NCBI RefSeq assembly: GCF_014529705.1
Contig: NZ_JAANIH010000015.1
Coordinates: 90,001-154,000, forward strand
Source of the DNA: Bradyrhizobium campsiandrae
GTDB taxonomy: Bacteria > Pseudomonadota > Alphaproteobacteria > Rhizobiales > Xanthobacteraceae
Length of the DNA: 64,000 nt
Direction of reading: 5' to 3'
The position numbers were made by a program, and so were the translations under genes. The first letter of the stretch is position 1, and each line of letters begins with the position of its first letter. Positions 49,339 to 57,728 of the stretch are shown here, piece by piece. The notes below the pieces were generated by a model that saw only the letters and a program-made list of their open reading frames with translations, was not told the origin of the DNA and searched no databases.

Positions 49339-50781
49339 TCACCGCACCAAGATGTTCTTGAACTGCCAGGGATCGCTGGTGTCGATATCTTCCGGGAACA
49401 GGCCGGGACGATCGGTGAGCGGCGTCCAGTCGGTGTAGAAACCTTTCACCGGGCCGAGATAGGGCAGCTGGATTTCCAGCAGGCGATCGAAGTCCATCTC
49501 GTCGGCCTCGACGATGCCTTCCCTGGGGTTCTCCAGCGCCCACACCATGCCGCCGAGCACGGCGGAGGTGACCTGCAGGGCCGTGGCATTCTGATAGGGC
49601 GCGAGCGCGCGGGTCTCTTCGATCGAGAGCTGCGAGCCGTACCAGTAGGCATTGTTGTCGTGGCCGAACAGCAGCACGCCGAGTTCATCGATGCCGTCGA
49701 CGATCTCGTCCTCTTCGAGGATGTGGTGCTTCTCCTGCATCTTGCCGGCGCGGCCGAACAGCTCGTGCAGCGACAGCACGGCGTCGTCGGCCGGATGATA
49801 GGCGTAGTGGCAGGTCGGCCGGTAGATCGCCTTGCCCGAGGCGTCGCGCACCGTGAAATAATCGGCGATCGAGATCGACTCGTTGTGGGTGACGAGGAAG
49901 CCGTATTGCGCGCCGCGCGTCGGGCACCAGGTGCGTACGCGCGTGTTGGCGCCGGGCTGCATCAGATAGATGGCCGCGCCGCAGCCGGCTTCATGGGTAT
50001 GCGCATTCTCGGGCATCCATTTCTCATGGGTGCCCCAGCCGAGCTCCGACGGCTGCATGCCTTCCGACAGAAAACCTTCCACCGACCAGGTGTTGACGAA
50101 GACGTCGGGCTCCTTCGGCTTCTTGGCGCGCTGGGTGTCGCGCTCGGCGATATGAATGCCCTTGATGCCGGCCTGCCGCATCAGGTCGGCCCATTCGGCC
50201 TTGGTCTTCGGCTTGGGCGCATTGAGCTTCAGGTCGGCGGCGACGTTGAGCAGCGCCTGCTTGACGAAGAAGGAGACCATGCCGGGATTGGCGCCGCAGC
50301 ACGACACGGCGGTGGTCGAGCCCGCCGGGCGCGCCCGCTTGGCGGCCAGCGTCACTTCGCGCAGCGCGTAGTTGGATCGTGCTTCCGGGCCCTTCGAGGC
50401 GTCGAAATAGAAGCCGAGCCAGGGCTCGTTGACGGTGTCGATATAGAGCGCGCCGACCTCGTTGCAGAGCTCCATGATGTCGGTCGAGCCGGTATCGACC
50501 GAGAGATTGACGCAAAAGCCCTGGCCGCCGCCTTCGGTGAGCAGCGGGGTCAGCAGTTCGCGGTAATTGTCCCGGGTCACGGCCTTCTGGATGAAGCGGA
50601 CATTGTGCTTCTCGCAATGCGCCCTGCGGCCTTCGTCCCTGGGATCGATCACTGTGACGCGCGACTTGTCATAGTCGAGATGCCGCTCGATCAGCGGCAA
50701 GGTCCCTTTGCCGATGGAGCCGAAGCCGACCATGACGATGGGACCAGTGATCTTTGCGTAGATCTGCGAGGGAGGGCTCAT
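49339..50781 (-). CDS. hss: Homospermidine synthase
   Basis: A 480-residue NAD-dependent enzyme that joins aminobutyl groups from putrescine to make sym-homospermidine, the main long polyamine of many rhizobia. The Rossmann motif is IVMVGFGSIGKGTLP, then VIDPRDEGRRAHCEK; the active-site region contains CCGANPGMVSFFVKQAL and the long HAYHPADDAVLSLHEL-type block. Full family length. In the same direction as ridA, a GNAT and the ornithine decarboxylase that makes its putrescine. Confidence 0.95.
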   Translation of the reverse strand: MSPPSQIYAKITGPIVMVGFGSIGKGTLPLIERHLDYDKSRVTVIDPRDEGRRAHCEKHNVRFIQKAVTRDNYRELLTPLLTEGGGQGFCVNLSVDTGSTDIMELCNEVGALYIDTVNEPWLGFYFDASKGPEARSNYALREVTLAAKRARPAGSTTAVSCCGANPGMVSFFVKQALLNVAADLKLNAPKPKTKAEWADLMRQAGIKGIHIAERDTQRAKKPKEPDVFVNTWSVEGFLSEGMQPSELGWGTHEKWMPENAHTHEAGCGAAIYLMQPGANTRVRTWCPTRGAQYGFLVTHNESISIADYFTVRDASGKAIYRPTCHYAYHPADDAVLSLHELFGRAGKMQEKHHILEEDEIVDGIDELGVLLFGHDNNAYWYGSQLSIEETRALAPYQNATALQVTSAVLGGMVWALENPREGIVEADEMDFDRLLEIQLPYLGPVKGFYTDWTPLTDRPGLFPEDIDTSDPWQFKNILVR

Positions 50782-50826
50782 GGGATGGTTTCTCCGGAAC
50801 GTGCTGACGGACGATTGGTGGGTGGA

Positions 50827-50882
50827 TCAGGCGCTGCGGCGCCTTTCAAGTGCTGCGCCGCTTTTCAGGTGCTGCGGCGCTT
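50827..50882. repeat. Triplicated 19-bp unit at the end of ridA
   Basis: Three 19-base near-identical units run on: TCAGGCGCTGCGGCGCCTT, TCAAGTGCTGCGCCGCTTT, TCAGGTGCTGCGGCGCTT. The third is the true ridA end (codons for KRRST and stop, minus strand); the other two repeat the same KRRST-stop text as degenerate copies after the gene. It looks like slippage duplication. Confidence 0.75.
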
Positions 50883-51254
50883 GGCGGTGACTTCGATCTC
50901 GACCTTCATCTCGGGCTTGGCGAGGGCGGAGACGACGAGCAGCGTCGCAGCCGGCCTGATGTCACCGAGAACCTCGCCGCAGACGGCGAAGTGGGCATCG
51001 ATGGTGCTGGCGTCGGTGACGTAATAGGTTGCACGGACGATGTCGGCCATCTCGAATCCACCCTCCTTCAGGGCGGCTTCGATGGTCTTGAAGCAGTTGC
51101 GTGACTGGCTCGTGACATCATCGGGCATCGTCATCGTGGTGTAGTCGTAGCCGGTGGTTCCCGCCACGAAGGCGAAGTCGCCGTCGATCACGGCGCGGCT
51201 GTAGCCGACGCTCTTCTCGAGGGGGGAGCCGGTGGAAATCAGGCGGCGGGACAT
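50865..51254 (-). CDS. ridA: RidA family protein
   Basis: A 129-residue RidA (YjgF/YER057c) protein, a trimer that hydrolyses reactive enamines and imines. Expected features are VAGTTGYDYTTMTMP near the N-terminus, the substrate-binding Arg in GDIRPAATLLVVSALAKPEM and the final EIEVTAKR. Its place between polyamine genes suggests removal of an imine by-product of homospermidine or putrescine metabolism. The stop lies in a triplicated 19-bp repeat. Confidence 0.92.
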   Translation of the reverse strand: MSRRLISTGSPLEKSVGYSRAVIDGDFAFVAGTTGYDYTTMTMPDDVTSQSRNCFKTIEAALKEGGFEMADIVRATYYVTDASTIDAHFAVCGEVLGDIRPAATLLVVSALAKPEMKVEIEVTAKRRST

Positions 51255-51400
51255 GGGTTCGGCCTCGACTGAAAGGGGAATTTCGTGGGTTTAAAGGGCG
51301 TTTCCGGGGCTCACGCAACCCCAAAGCAACGAGCTCAGATCAGGCGCGGCCGGGCATGGCCGCGGTGCGCGGCTTGCGTCGTCGCCATCATGGCTATCCC

Positions 51401-51988
51401 TTAGGCCGCGCGCGCCTGGAGGGCGCGAACCGACCTCCGTTTGGCTAAGGCCGCGCCGGTCGGAACGATCATCCCGGCGGCGCCATCGAGGCTACCTCCC
51501 TGGAATTCGATCGCCAGCAGGCGGTCGCGCTCGAACGGGCCGGGCAGCAGCAGCGCGCCGGTCTTCTCGGCCGAGAAGCCGAAGCGGGCGTAATAGGGCG
51601 CATCGCCGAGCAGGATCACGGCGTCATGCCCGCGCGCCCGGGCGGCGGCCAGCGCTTGTTGCATCAGCGCGGCGCCGATCCCGAGCTCGCGGCAGGCAGG
51701 GTCCACTGCGAGCGGTCCGAGGACCAGCGCGGGCCTGCCTCCGGCGCTGACGTTCCACAGCCGCACGGTTCCCACGAGTGTCCCCTCGCGCACAGCCGAC
51801 AGCGCGAGGCCGGCGGCAGGTGCGCGTCCGTCGCGCAGGCGCTGGCAGGTGCGGTCATGGCGGTTTTCGCCAAAACAGGCATCCAGCAACGCTTCACGCA
51901 TCGCGACGTCGGCAGCACGCTCCGCTCGGATCGCGAACGGAGCGGCTTTCGAGGTGAGGGCGATCTGTGGCTTCCGAAAAGCAGTCAT
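51401..51988 (-). CDS. GNAT family N-acetyltransferase
   Basis: A 195-residue acetyltransferase. The acetyl-CoA motif is VDPACRELGIGAALMQQALA and motif B is LLGDAPYYARFGFS. An N-terminal extension (SKAAPFAIRAERAADVAMRE) and a C-terminal segment of about 50 residues are family-like. Position between odc and ridA hints at polyamine acetylation, but the closest pattern is the broad YjhQ/predicted-transferase branch, so this is only contextual. Confidence 0.82.
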   Translation of the reverse strand: MTAFRKPQIALTSKAAPFAIRAERAADVAMREALLDACFGENRHDRTCQRLRDGRAPAAGLALSAVREGTLVGTVRLWNVSAGGRPALVLGPLAVDPACRELGIGAALMQQALAAARARGHDAVILLGDAPYYARFGFSAEKTGALLLPGPFERDRLLAIEFQGGSLDGAAGMIVPTGAALAKRRSVRALQARAA

Positions 51989-52117
51989 GGCGCGTCAGTC
52001 CCCGCTTGAATCGACGTGCGCGCGGCACGCCTGTTCAAGGCGTCGTCAGATCGAAATGTCAGGGAGGAGCCGGCAAGCCGGCTCCCGGGTTCGTCAGGCC
52101 TCGGAGAAGAGAGGCGC

Positions 52118-53260
52118 TTAGATGTGATACGTCTTCAGCGGCGGGATGCCGTTGAATGCCACCGCCGAGTAGGTCGACGTATAGGCCCCGGTGCCTTCGA
52201 TCAGCAGCTTGTCGCCGATCTCGAGCGTGACGGGGAGCGGATACGGGCTCTTCTCGTACAGCACGTCGGCGCTGTCGCAGGTCGGGCCTGCGAGCACGCA
52301 CGGGGTCATGTCCGCGCCGTCATGCGGGGTGCGGATGGCGTAGCGGATCGACTCGTCCATGGTCTCGGCGAGACCGCCGAACTTGCCGATGTCCAGGTAC
52401 ACCCAGCGCACCTCGTCCTCGTCGCTCTTCTTCGAGATGAGCACGACCTCGGATTCGATGATGCCGGCGTTGCCCACCATGCCGCGGCCCGGCTCGATGA
52501 TGGTCTCCGGAATCTGGTTGCCGAAGTGCTTGCGCAGCGCGCGGAAGATCGAGCGGCCGTAGGTCACGACCGGCGGCACGTCCTTCAGGTACTTGGTCGG
52601 GAAGCCGCCGCCCATGTTGACCATGGTCAGGTTGATGCCGCGCTCGGCGCAGTCGCGGAACACCTGCGAGGCCATCGCCAGCGCACGGTCCCACGCTTTC
52701 ACCTTGCGCTGCTGCGAGCCGACATGGAAGGAGATGCCGCACGGCTCCAGGCCCAGACGCTTGGCGACGTCGAGCACCTCGACGGCCATTTCCGGGTCGC
52801 AGCCGAACTTGCGCGACAGCGGCCATTCGGCGCCGGCGCAGTCATAGAGGATGCGGCAGAACACCTTGGCGCCGGGAGCGGCACGGGCGACCTTCTCGAC
52901 CTCGGCGACGCAGTCGACCGCGAACAGGCGAATGCCGAGCGCGAAGGCGCGCGCGATGTCGCGCTCCTTCTTGATCGTGTTGCCGAAGGAAATGCGGTCG
53001 GGCGTCGCGCCGGCAGCCAGCGCCATCTCGATCTCGGCGACGGTCGCGGTGTCGAAGCAGGAGCCCATGGAGGCCAGCAGGGAGAGCACTTCCGGCGCCG
53101 GGTTCGCCTTGACGGCGTAGAACACGCGGCTGTCGGGCAGCGCCTTGGCGAAGCTCTGATAATTGTCGCGCACGACTTCGAGGTCGACGACGAGGCACGG
53201 CTCGGTGTCGAGACCTTCCTTGCGGCGGTTGCGCAGGAACTCCTGGATACGTTCGGTCAT
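52118..53260 (-). CDS. odc: Ornithine (lysine) decarboxylase, alanine-racemase-fold type
   Basis: A 380-residue PLP enzyme that makes putrescine from ornithine. The PLP Lys is in VFYAVKANPAPEVL, the HVGSQ motif and the Gly-rich VNMGGGFP phosphate site follow, and EPGRGMVG and the substrate-site CDSAD (GPTCDSADVLY) are complete, as in eukaryotic-type ODC. Feeds hss. Start at MTERIQEFLRNRRKEG; the frame upstream is the leader RNA. A 530-nt leader and a clear promoter precede it. Confidence 0.94.
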   Translation of the reverse strand: MTERIQEFLRNRRKEGLDTEPCLVVDLEVVRDNYQSFAKALPDSRVFYAVKANPAPEVLSLLASMGSCFDTATVAEIEMALAAGATPDRISFGNTIKKERDIARAFALGIRLFAVDCVAEVEKVARAAPGAKVFCRILYDCAGAEWPLSRKFGCDPEMAVEVLDVAKRLGLEPCGISFHVGSQQRKVKAWDRALAMASQVFRDCAERGINLTMVNMGGGFPTKYLKDVPPVVTYGRSIFRALRKHFGNQIPETIIEPGRGMVGNAGIIESEVVLISKKSDEDEVRWVYLDIGKFGGLAETMDESIRYAIRTPHDGADMTPCVLAGPTCDSADVLYEKSPYPLPVTLEIGDKLLIEGTGAYTSTYSAVAFNGIPPLKTYHI

Positions 53261-53790
53261 GGCACTCTCCAACGGTCCCAGCGACGGGATCCGCATCAAC
53301 GTGACGTCGGATAAGAGTGCTTCGGCCACATCGCGCGATGGAGGCGCGCTGAAGCCAAAAGACTCAAACCAGACTGTGCTGCCGTGGATTGGTTGGGAGA
53401 GTTTCCCGCCCGCTCACCTGGCAATGAAGGACAAGCCTTTTCAGTAGCCCGCGCCGGCGGTGGAATGCCGGTAGAGACCAAAAAAGCCCGATCCGTCGTT
53501 GCTTTAAGTCGCGTCCCCCGTTGAGAGCGGGGTGCGCCGGTTCGCCTCCGGCTGCCAGTCACGGTTGCAAAGAGCAAAGTCACCTTCGACAAGGCATCTC
53601 TTTGAGAGAGATGCTGGACGCTCCGGGTTTGCTGTCAGCCTTCAGACTTCAAGATCTCGCGACCTTCGGTCCTTCGACTTCTGCACGTCCGAAGAGCCCC
53701 TCGGCTTCTTCACCCCTTGGCGGCTGTCCGGCCTCTTGTCCGGATACCTACCGACTGACACACGACCACAGGCACGTGCGAAATTGGGCA
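53261..53790 (-). ncRNA. speF leader: Long structured 5' leader of odc, candidate speF-type RNA
   Basis: No gene is credible in this 530-nt stretch. It contains a strong 8-bp hairpin (GCATCTCT/AGAGATGC, 53594-53614), a CCCCG/CGGGG hairpin with loop CTCTCAA (minus strand, near 53515-53535), and a six-T run on the minus strand (53480-53485) that could be a premature terminator. Alphaproteobacterial odc genes are known to carry the conserved speF leader in this position. I did not align it to that model, so identity is inferred. Confidence 0.5.
53594..53614. other. Strong hairpin in odc leader
   Basis: An exact 8-bp stem GCATCTCT/AGAGATGC with a 5-base loop (TTGAG on plus). It is a candidate element of the odc leader RNA. 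Confidence 0.6.
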
Positions 53791-53796
53791 AGAGCG

Positions 53797-53825
53797 CACA
53801 TAAGCGTTTTGACACGCCTTCGCAA
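53797..53825 (-). promoter_or_regulatory. Candidate sigma-70 promoter of odc
   Basis: On the minus strand TTGCGA (53820-53825), exactly 17 bases, then TATGTG (53797-53802). Transcription would begin near 53790 and give a roughly 530-nt leader before the odc start codon. Confidence 0.5.
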
Positions 53826-53951
53826 GAATTTTTTTAGGCTGAGGACAGAATTGCCTAACATCTGCTTGCGCAGTGTTGCGCGAGCGACGCGGAAGATGAA
53901 CGGGCGTTAAGTTTTCTGTGTCGCGCGCGTGATCAGCGTGCGCGCGAAACG

Positions 53952-54206
53952 TCAGCCGCGCTTGAAGAACGGCTCGACGCGCTGAGCTGCGCGGACGAAG
54001 GCGGTCATGACCAGCACGCCGAGTGCGAACAGCACGGCCTGAAGGATGTGCGCGCCCTGGTCGCCGAGGTTGAGCAGAATCGCGAGCGCCCAGCCGCCGG
54101 CAAACGCGGCGCCGAACACCTCGGCGCCGATCAGGATCGCGGCGCTGACGACGGTGATGACGCTCGGCCAGACGATCTGACGGGAAGACGAGGAGGGCGC
54201 GTTCAT
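53952..54206 (-). CDS. Small membrane protein, hypothetical
   Basis: An 84-residue protein with two predicted membrane helices (WPSVITVVSAAILIGAEVFG and ILQAVLFALGVLVMTAFVRA) and basic residues at the C-terminus (RVEPFFKRG). It has no recognised domain. The weak ribosome site makes the exact start uncertain. Single gene reading towards the odc leader region. Confidence 0.65.
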   Translation of the reverse strand: MNAPSSSSRQIVWPSVITVVSAAILIGAEVFGAAFAGGWALAILLNLGDQGAHILQAVLFALGVLVMTAFVRAAQRVEPFFKRG

Positions 54207-54343
54207 GGGCGTTTAAGGTCCGTGGTTTCGAGGGCCGCAATCTCCCCGAAAAGGCGGGCGGGAGCAAGGCCAAATGGCCCAAAAAAGCCTGATCGCGTGC
54301 TATAGCTGGCCCGAACAAATCAGCTCAAAAACCGGGACTTGTG

Positions 54344-56422
54344 ATGTCAGAACCCCGCCCGACTACGGACTCCGAGACCAATCCGCTGCTGAAGGCCTGG
54401 GCGACGCCGTTTGCGACCCCGCCGTTCGACGAGATCAAACCGGAGCACTTCCTGCCGGCGTTCGAGCAGGCCTTTGCCGACCATTCCGCCGAGATCGCGG
54501 CGATCACCAACGATCCTGCTGCGCCCGACTTCGCCAACACCATCACGGCGCTGGAGCGCTCCGGCAAGCTGCTCAACAAGGTCGCCTCGGTCTTCTACGA
54601 TCTGGTCTCGGCGCATTCCAACCCTGCCATCCTCGACATCGACAAGGAGGTCTCCTTGCGGATGGCGCGGCACTGGAATCCGATCATGATGAACGCTGTG
54701 CTGTTTGGCCGCATCGCCCAGCTGCACGAGAACCGCGCCAATCTTGGCCTCAACCCGGAGCAGCTCCGCCTGCTGGAGCGCACCTACACCCGCTTCCACC
54801 GCGCCGGCGCCGGCCTCTCCGACGAGGCCAAGACGCGCATGGCCGAGATCAACGAGAAGCTGGCCCAGCTCGCGACCGGCTTCAGCCATCATCTGCTCGG
54901 CGACGAGCAGGACTGGTTCATGGAGCTCGGGGAGGCCGACCGCCAGGGCCTGCCGGAGAGCTTCATCGCCGCCGCCAAGGCTGCGGCGGAAGATCGCGGC
55001 ATGGCCGGCAAGGCCATCGTGACGCTGTCGCGCTCCTCGGCCGAGCCGTTCCTGAAGAGCTCGGCGCGGCGGGACCTGCGCGAGAAGGTCTACAAGGCCT
55101 TCACGGCCCGCGGCGACAACGGCAATGCCAACGACAACAACACCACCATCGGCGAGATCCTGAAGCTGCGCGAGGAAAGCGCCAAGCTGCTGGGCTACCC
55201 GACCTTTGCCGCCTACCGCTTGGAAGACTCCATGGCCAAGACGCCGGACGCCGTTCGGGGCCTTCTGGAGCGGGTCTGGAAGCCGGCCCGCGCCCGGGCG
55301 CTCGCCGACCGCGACGAGATGCAGGCGCTGATCACGCAGGAGGGCGGCAATTTCAAGCTCGCGCCCTGGGACTGGCGCTTCTACGCCGAGAAGCTCCGCC
55401 TGCAGCGCGCCAATTTCGACGATGCCGCGATCAAGCCGTACCTGACGCTCGACCACATGATCGCGGCGGCCTTCGACTGCGCCACGCGCCTGTTCGGCAT
55501 CACCTTCGCCGAGCGCAAGGACGTGCCGGTCTGGCACCCCGACGTCCGGGTCTGGGAGGTGAAAGGCCCCGACGGCGAGCACAAGGCGCTGTTCTATGGC
55601 GACTACTATGCCCGGCCGTCAAAACGCTCCGGCGCCTGGATGACGTCGCTGCGCGACCAGCAGAAGCTGGACGGCGACATCGCCCCGCTGATCATCAATG
55701 TCTGCAACTTTGCCAAGGGCACCGGAAGCGAGCCCTCGCTGCTGTCGCCCGACGATGCCCGCACCCTGTTCCACGAGTTCGGCCACGCCCTGCACGGCAT
55801 GCTCTCCAACGTGACCTATCCGTCGCTGTCGGGCACGTCGGTCTTCACCGACTTCGTCGAGCTGCCCTCGCAGCTCTACGAGCACTGGCAGGAGCGGCCC
55901 GAGGTGCTGCAGCAGTTCGCCCGCCATTACCAGACGGGCGAGCCGCTGCCGGATGATCTGCTGCGACGGTTCCTTGCCGCGCGAAAATTCAACCAGGGCT
56001 TTGCCACCGTCGAGTTCGTCTCCTCGGCGCTGGTCGACCTCGAGTTCCACTCCCAGCCGGCCTCGGCCGCGCAGGACGTCCGCGCCTTCGAGAAACGCGA
56101 GCTCGAGAAGATCGGCATGCCCGAGGAAATCTCGATGCGGCACCGGCCGACCCAGTTCGGCCACATCTTCTCCGGCGACCACTACGCTGCCGGCTATTAC
56201 AGCTACATGTGGTCGGAGGTGATGGACGCCGACGCCTTCGGCGCCTTCGAGGAGGCCGGCAACATCTTCGATCCCGCGGTGGCAAAACGCCTGCACGACG
56301 ATATCTATTCGAGCGGCGGCTCGGTCGATCCCGAAGCGGCCTATGAGGCCTTCCGCGGCCGCCCGCCCGAGCCCGACGCGCTGCTCCGCCGCCGCGGCCT
56401 GCTCGACGACAAGGCGGCCTGA
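54344..56422 (+). CDS. dcp: M3 family peptidase (peptidyl-dipeptidase Dcp/oligopeptidase A-like)
   Basis: A 692-residue zinc metallopeptidase that degrades short cytosolic peptides. The zinc motif HEFGHALHGML (about residue 475) is intact, with the downstream Glu in FVELPSQLYEHW and the YYSYMWSEVMDADAFGAF block typical of M3 enzymes. No signal peptide. A GTG one codon earlier could also start it. The following DUF1007 gene starts only 5 bases later, so the peptidase may be cotranscribed with the metal transporter set. Confidence 0.93.
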   Translation: MSEPRPTTDSETNPLLKAWATPFATPPFDEIKPEHFLPAFEQAFADHSAEIAAITNDPAAPDFANTITALERSGKLLNKVASVFYDLVSAHSNPAILDIDKEVSLRMARHWNPIMMNAVLFGRIAQLHENRANLGLNPEQLRLLERTYTRFHRAGAGLSDEAKTRMAEINEKLAQLATGFSHHLLGDEQDWFMELGEADRQGLPESFIAAAKAAAEDRGMAGKAIVTLSRSSAEPFLKSSARRDLREKVYKAFTARGDNGNANDNNTTIGEILKLREESAKLLGYPTFAAYRLEDSMAKTPDAVRGLLERVWKPARARALADRDEMQALITQEGGNFKLAPWDWRFYAEKLRLQRANFDDAAIKPYLTLDHMIAAAFDCATRLFGITFAERKDVPVWHPDVRVWEVKGPDGEHKALFYGDYYARPSKRSGAWMTSLRDQQKLDGDIAPLIINVCNFAKGTGSEPSLLSPDDARTLFHEFGHALHGMLSNVTYPSLSGTSVFTDFVELPSQLYEHWQERPEVLQQFARHYQTGEPLPDDLLRRFLAARKFNQGFATVEFVSSALVDLEFHSQPASAAQDVRAFEKRELEKIGMPEEISMRHRPTQFGHIFSGDHYAAGYYSYMWSEVMDADAFGAFEEAGNIFDPAVAKRLHDDIYSSGGSVDPEAAYEAFRGRPPEPDALLRRRGLLDDKAA

Positions 56423-56427
56423 TCGGC

Positions 56428-57072
56428 ATGCGGGCCCTGCTGGGACTATGGCTCGCCGCCGCCATGATGTTCGTATCAGGCCCGGCGAGCGCGCATCCGC
56501 ATGTCTGGGTCACCGTGACGAGCGAATTGCTCTACGCCGAGGACGGCAGCATCACCGGCGTGCGCCACGCCTGGACCTTTGACGACATGTTCTCGGCTAA
56601 TGCTGTGCAGGGGCTTCGAGAGAGGTCTACGGCCGCCTATACCCGCGAGGACCTAACGCCGTTGGCACAAGCCGAAGTTGAGTCATTGAAGGATAACACC
56701 TACTTTACCTCTCTGAGGGTGGCCGCCGAGAGGCTTCCGTTTGCAGAGCCGGTCGATTACTTCTTCGATTACAAGGACGACCACCTCACCTTGCATTTCA
56801 CGCTACCGCTAAAAACGCCGGTGAAGGCGAAGGCAATTCGTCTGGCTATTTATGATCGTTCCTTTTTCATCGATTTTCGATTGGCGAAGGAGCATCCGCT
56901 CAAACTCGTCGGTGCGCCCGCCGGTTGTGAGATTTGGCTATCCCGCTCAATGGGCAACGATCGCGACCGCAAGCTGGTGCAGGAAGCGAGCGAGGATTCC
57001 TTCAAGGATGGCGGTGCGAACGTTGCTGCTGGCCTGTTGTTCATCGTCCCGATCTCGGTGGAGTGCCCATGA
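56428..57072 (+). CDS. DUF1007 family periplasmic protein, mosaic copy
   Basis: A 214-residue DUF1007 (COG3683-like) protein with a signal peptide (MRALLGLWLAAAMMFVSGPA) and mature start HPHVWV. Blocks EDGSITGVRHAWTFDDMFSA, EPVDYFFDYKDDHLTLHF and RSFFIDFRLAKEHPLKLVGA match the neighbouring copy. In DNA the first 108 bases of mature sequence differ from that copy at only 10 positions, the next 108 at 35, and after that point the codons become AT-richer. This marks a recombinant. These proteins accompany NicO-type metal transporters; a role as periplasmic metal donor is assumed, not shown. Confidence 0.85.
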   Translation: MRALLGLWLAAAMMFVSGPASAHPHVWVTVTSELLYAEDGSITGVRHAWTFDDMFSANAVQGLRERSTAAYTREDLTPLAQAEVESLKDNTYFTSLRVAAERLPFAEPVDYFFDYKDDHLTLHFTLPLKTPVKAKAIRLAIYDRSFFIDFRLAKEHPLKLVGAPAGCEIWLSRSMGNDRDRKLVQEASEDSFKDGGANVAAGLLFIVPISVECP

Positions 57073-57728
57073 TTCCTCCGATTTGGATGCACCCGATGCG
57101 CCGCTTGCTTGGACTGCTGCTCGCTGTTGGCTTCGCCCTTGTGGCGGGGGCCGCGCACGCGCATCCGCATGTCTGGATTACTGCAACCAGCGAATTGCTC
57201 TACGCCGAGGATGGCAGCATCACCGGCGTGCGCCACGCCTGGACTTTCGACGACATGTTCTCGGCCTATGCGGTGCAGGGGCTCGAGAGCAAAAAGAAGG
57301 GCGCCTATACGCGCGAGGAGCTGGGGCCGCTGGCGCAGACCAATGTCGAGTCGCTGAAGGAATACGCCTATTTCACCTTCGCCAAGGCCGACGGCAAGAA
57401 GGAGCGCTTCAACGAACCGGTCGATTACTTCCTCGACTACAAGGATACGGTGCTGACGCTGCACTTCACGCTGCCGCTGAAGAACCCGGTCAAGCCGAAG
57501 CAGCTGGTGCTGGAAGTGTTCGACCGCTCCTTCTTCATCGACTTCCAGATGGCCAAGGACAATCCGGTCAGGCTGGTCGGCGCGCCATCAGGCTGCCAGA
57601 TGAAGCTCGATCGTCCCAGCGACGGCACCGCGACCGCGCAGAAGCTCAACGAGCAGACCTTCATGGACGGTCCCAACGCCAATTTCGGCATGATGTTCGC
57701 CAACAAGATCACGGTGGATTGCCCTTGA
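57069..57728 (+). CDS. DUF1007 family periplasmic protein
   Basis: A 219-residue DUF1007 protein whose ATG overlaps the preceding stop (ATGA) and follows a GGAG site. Signal RRLLGLLLAVGFALVAGAAH, mature HPHVWITATSELLYAEDGSI, then EPVDYFLDYKDTVLTLHFTL and CQMKLDRPSDGTATAQKLNE. High GC throughout, unlike its mosaic neighbour, so it is probably the resident copy. It is translationally coupled to the NicO-type transporter that follows, its likely partner. Confidence 0.87.
   Translation: MIPPIWMHPMRRLLGLLLAVGFALVAGAAHAHPHVWITATSELLYAEDGSITGVRHAWTFDDMFSAYAVQGLESKKKGAYTREELGPLAQTNVESLKEYAYFTFAKADGKKERFNEPVDYFLDYKDTVLTLHFTLPLKNPVKPKQLVLEVFDRSFFIDFQMAKDNPVRLVGAPSGCQMKLDRPSDGTATAQKLNEQTFMDGPNANFGMMFANKITVDCP

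Noticed and set aside
53296..53592. 98-codon minus-strand frame in the odc leader as a protein gene
   Set aside because: TTG start, no ribosome site and no domain; better explained as leader RNA. A short regulatory upstream frame cannot be ruled out.
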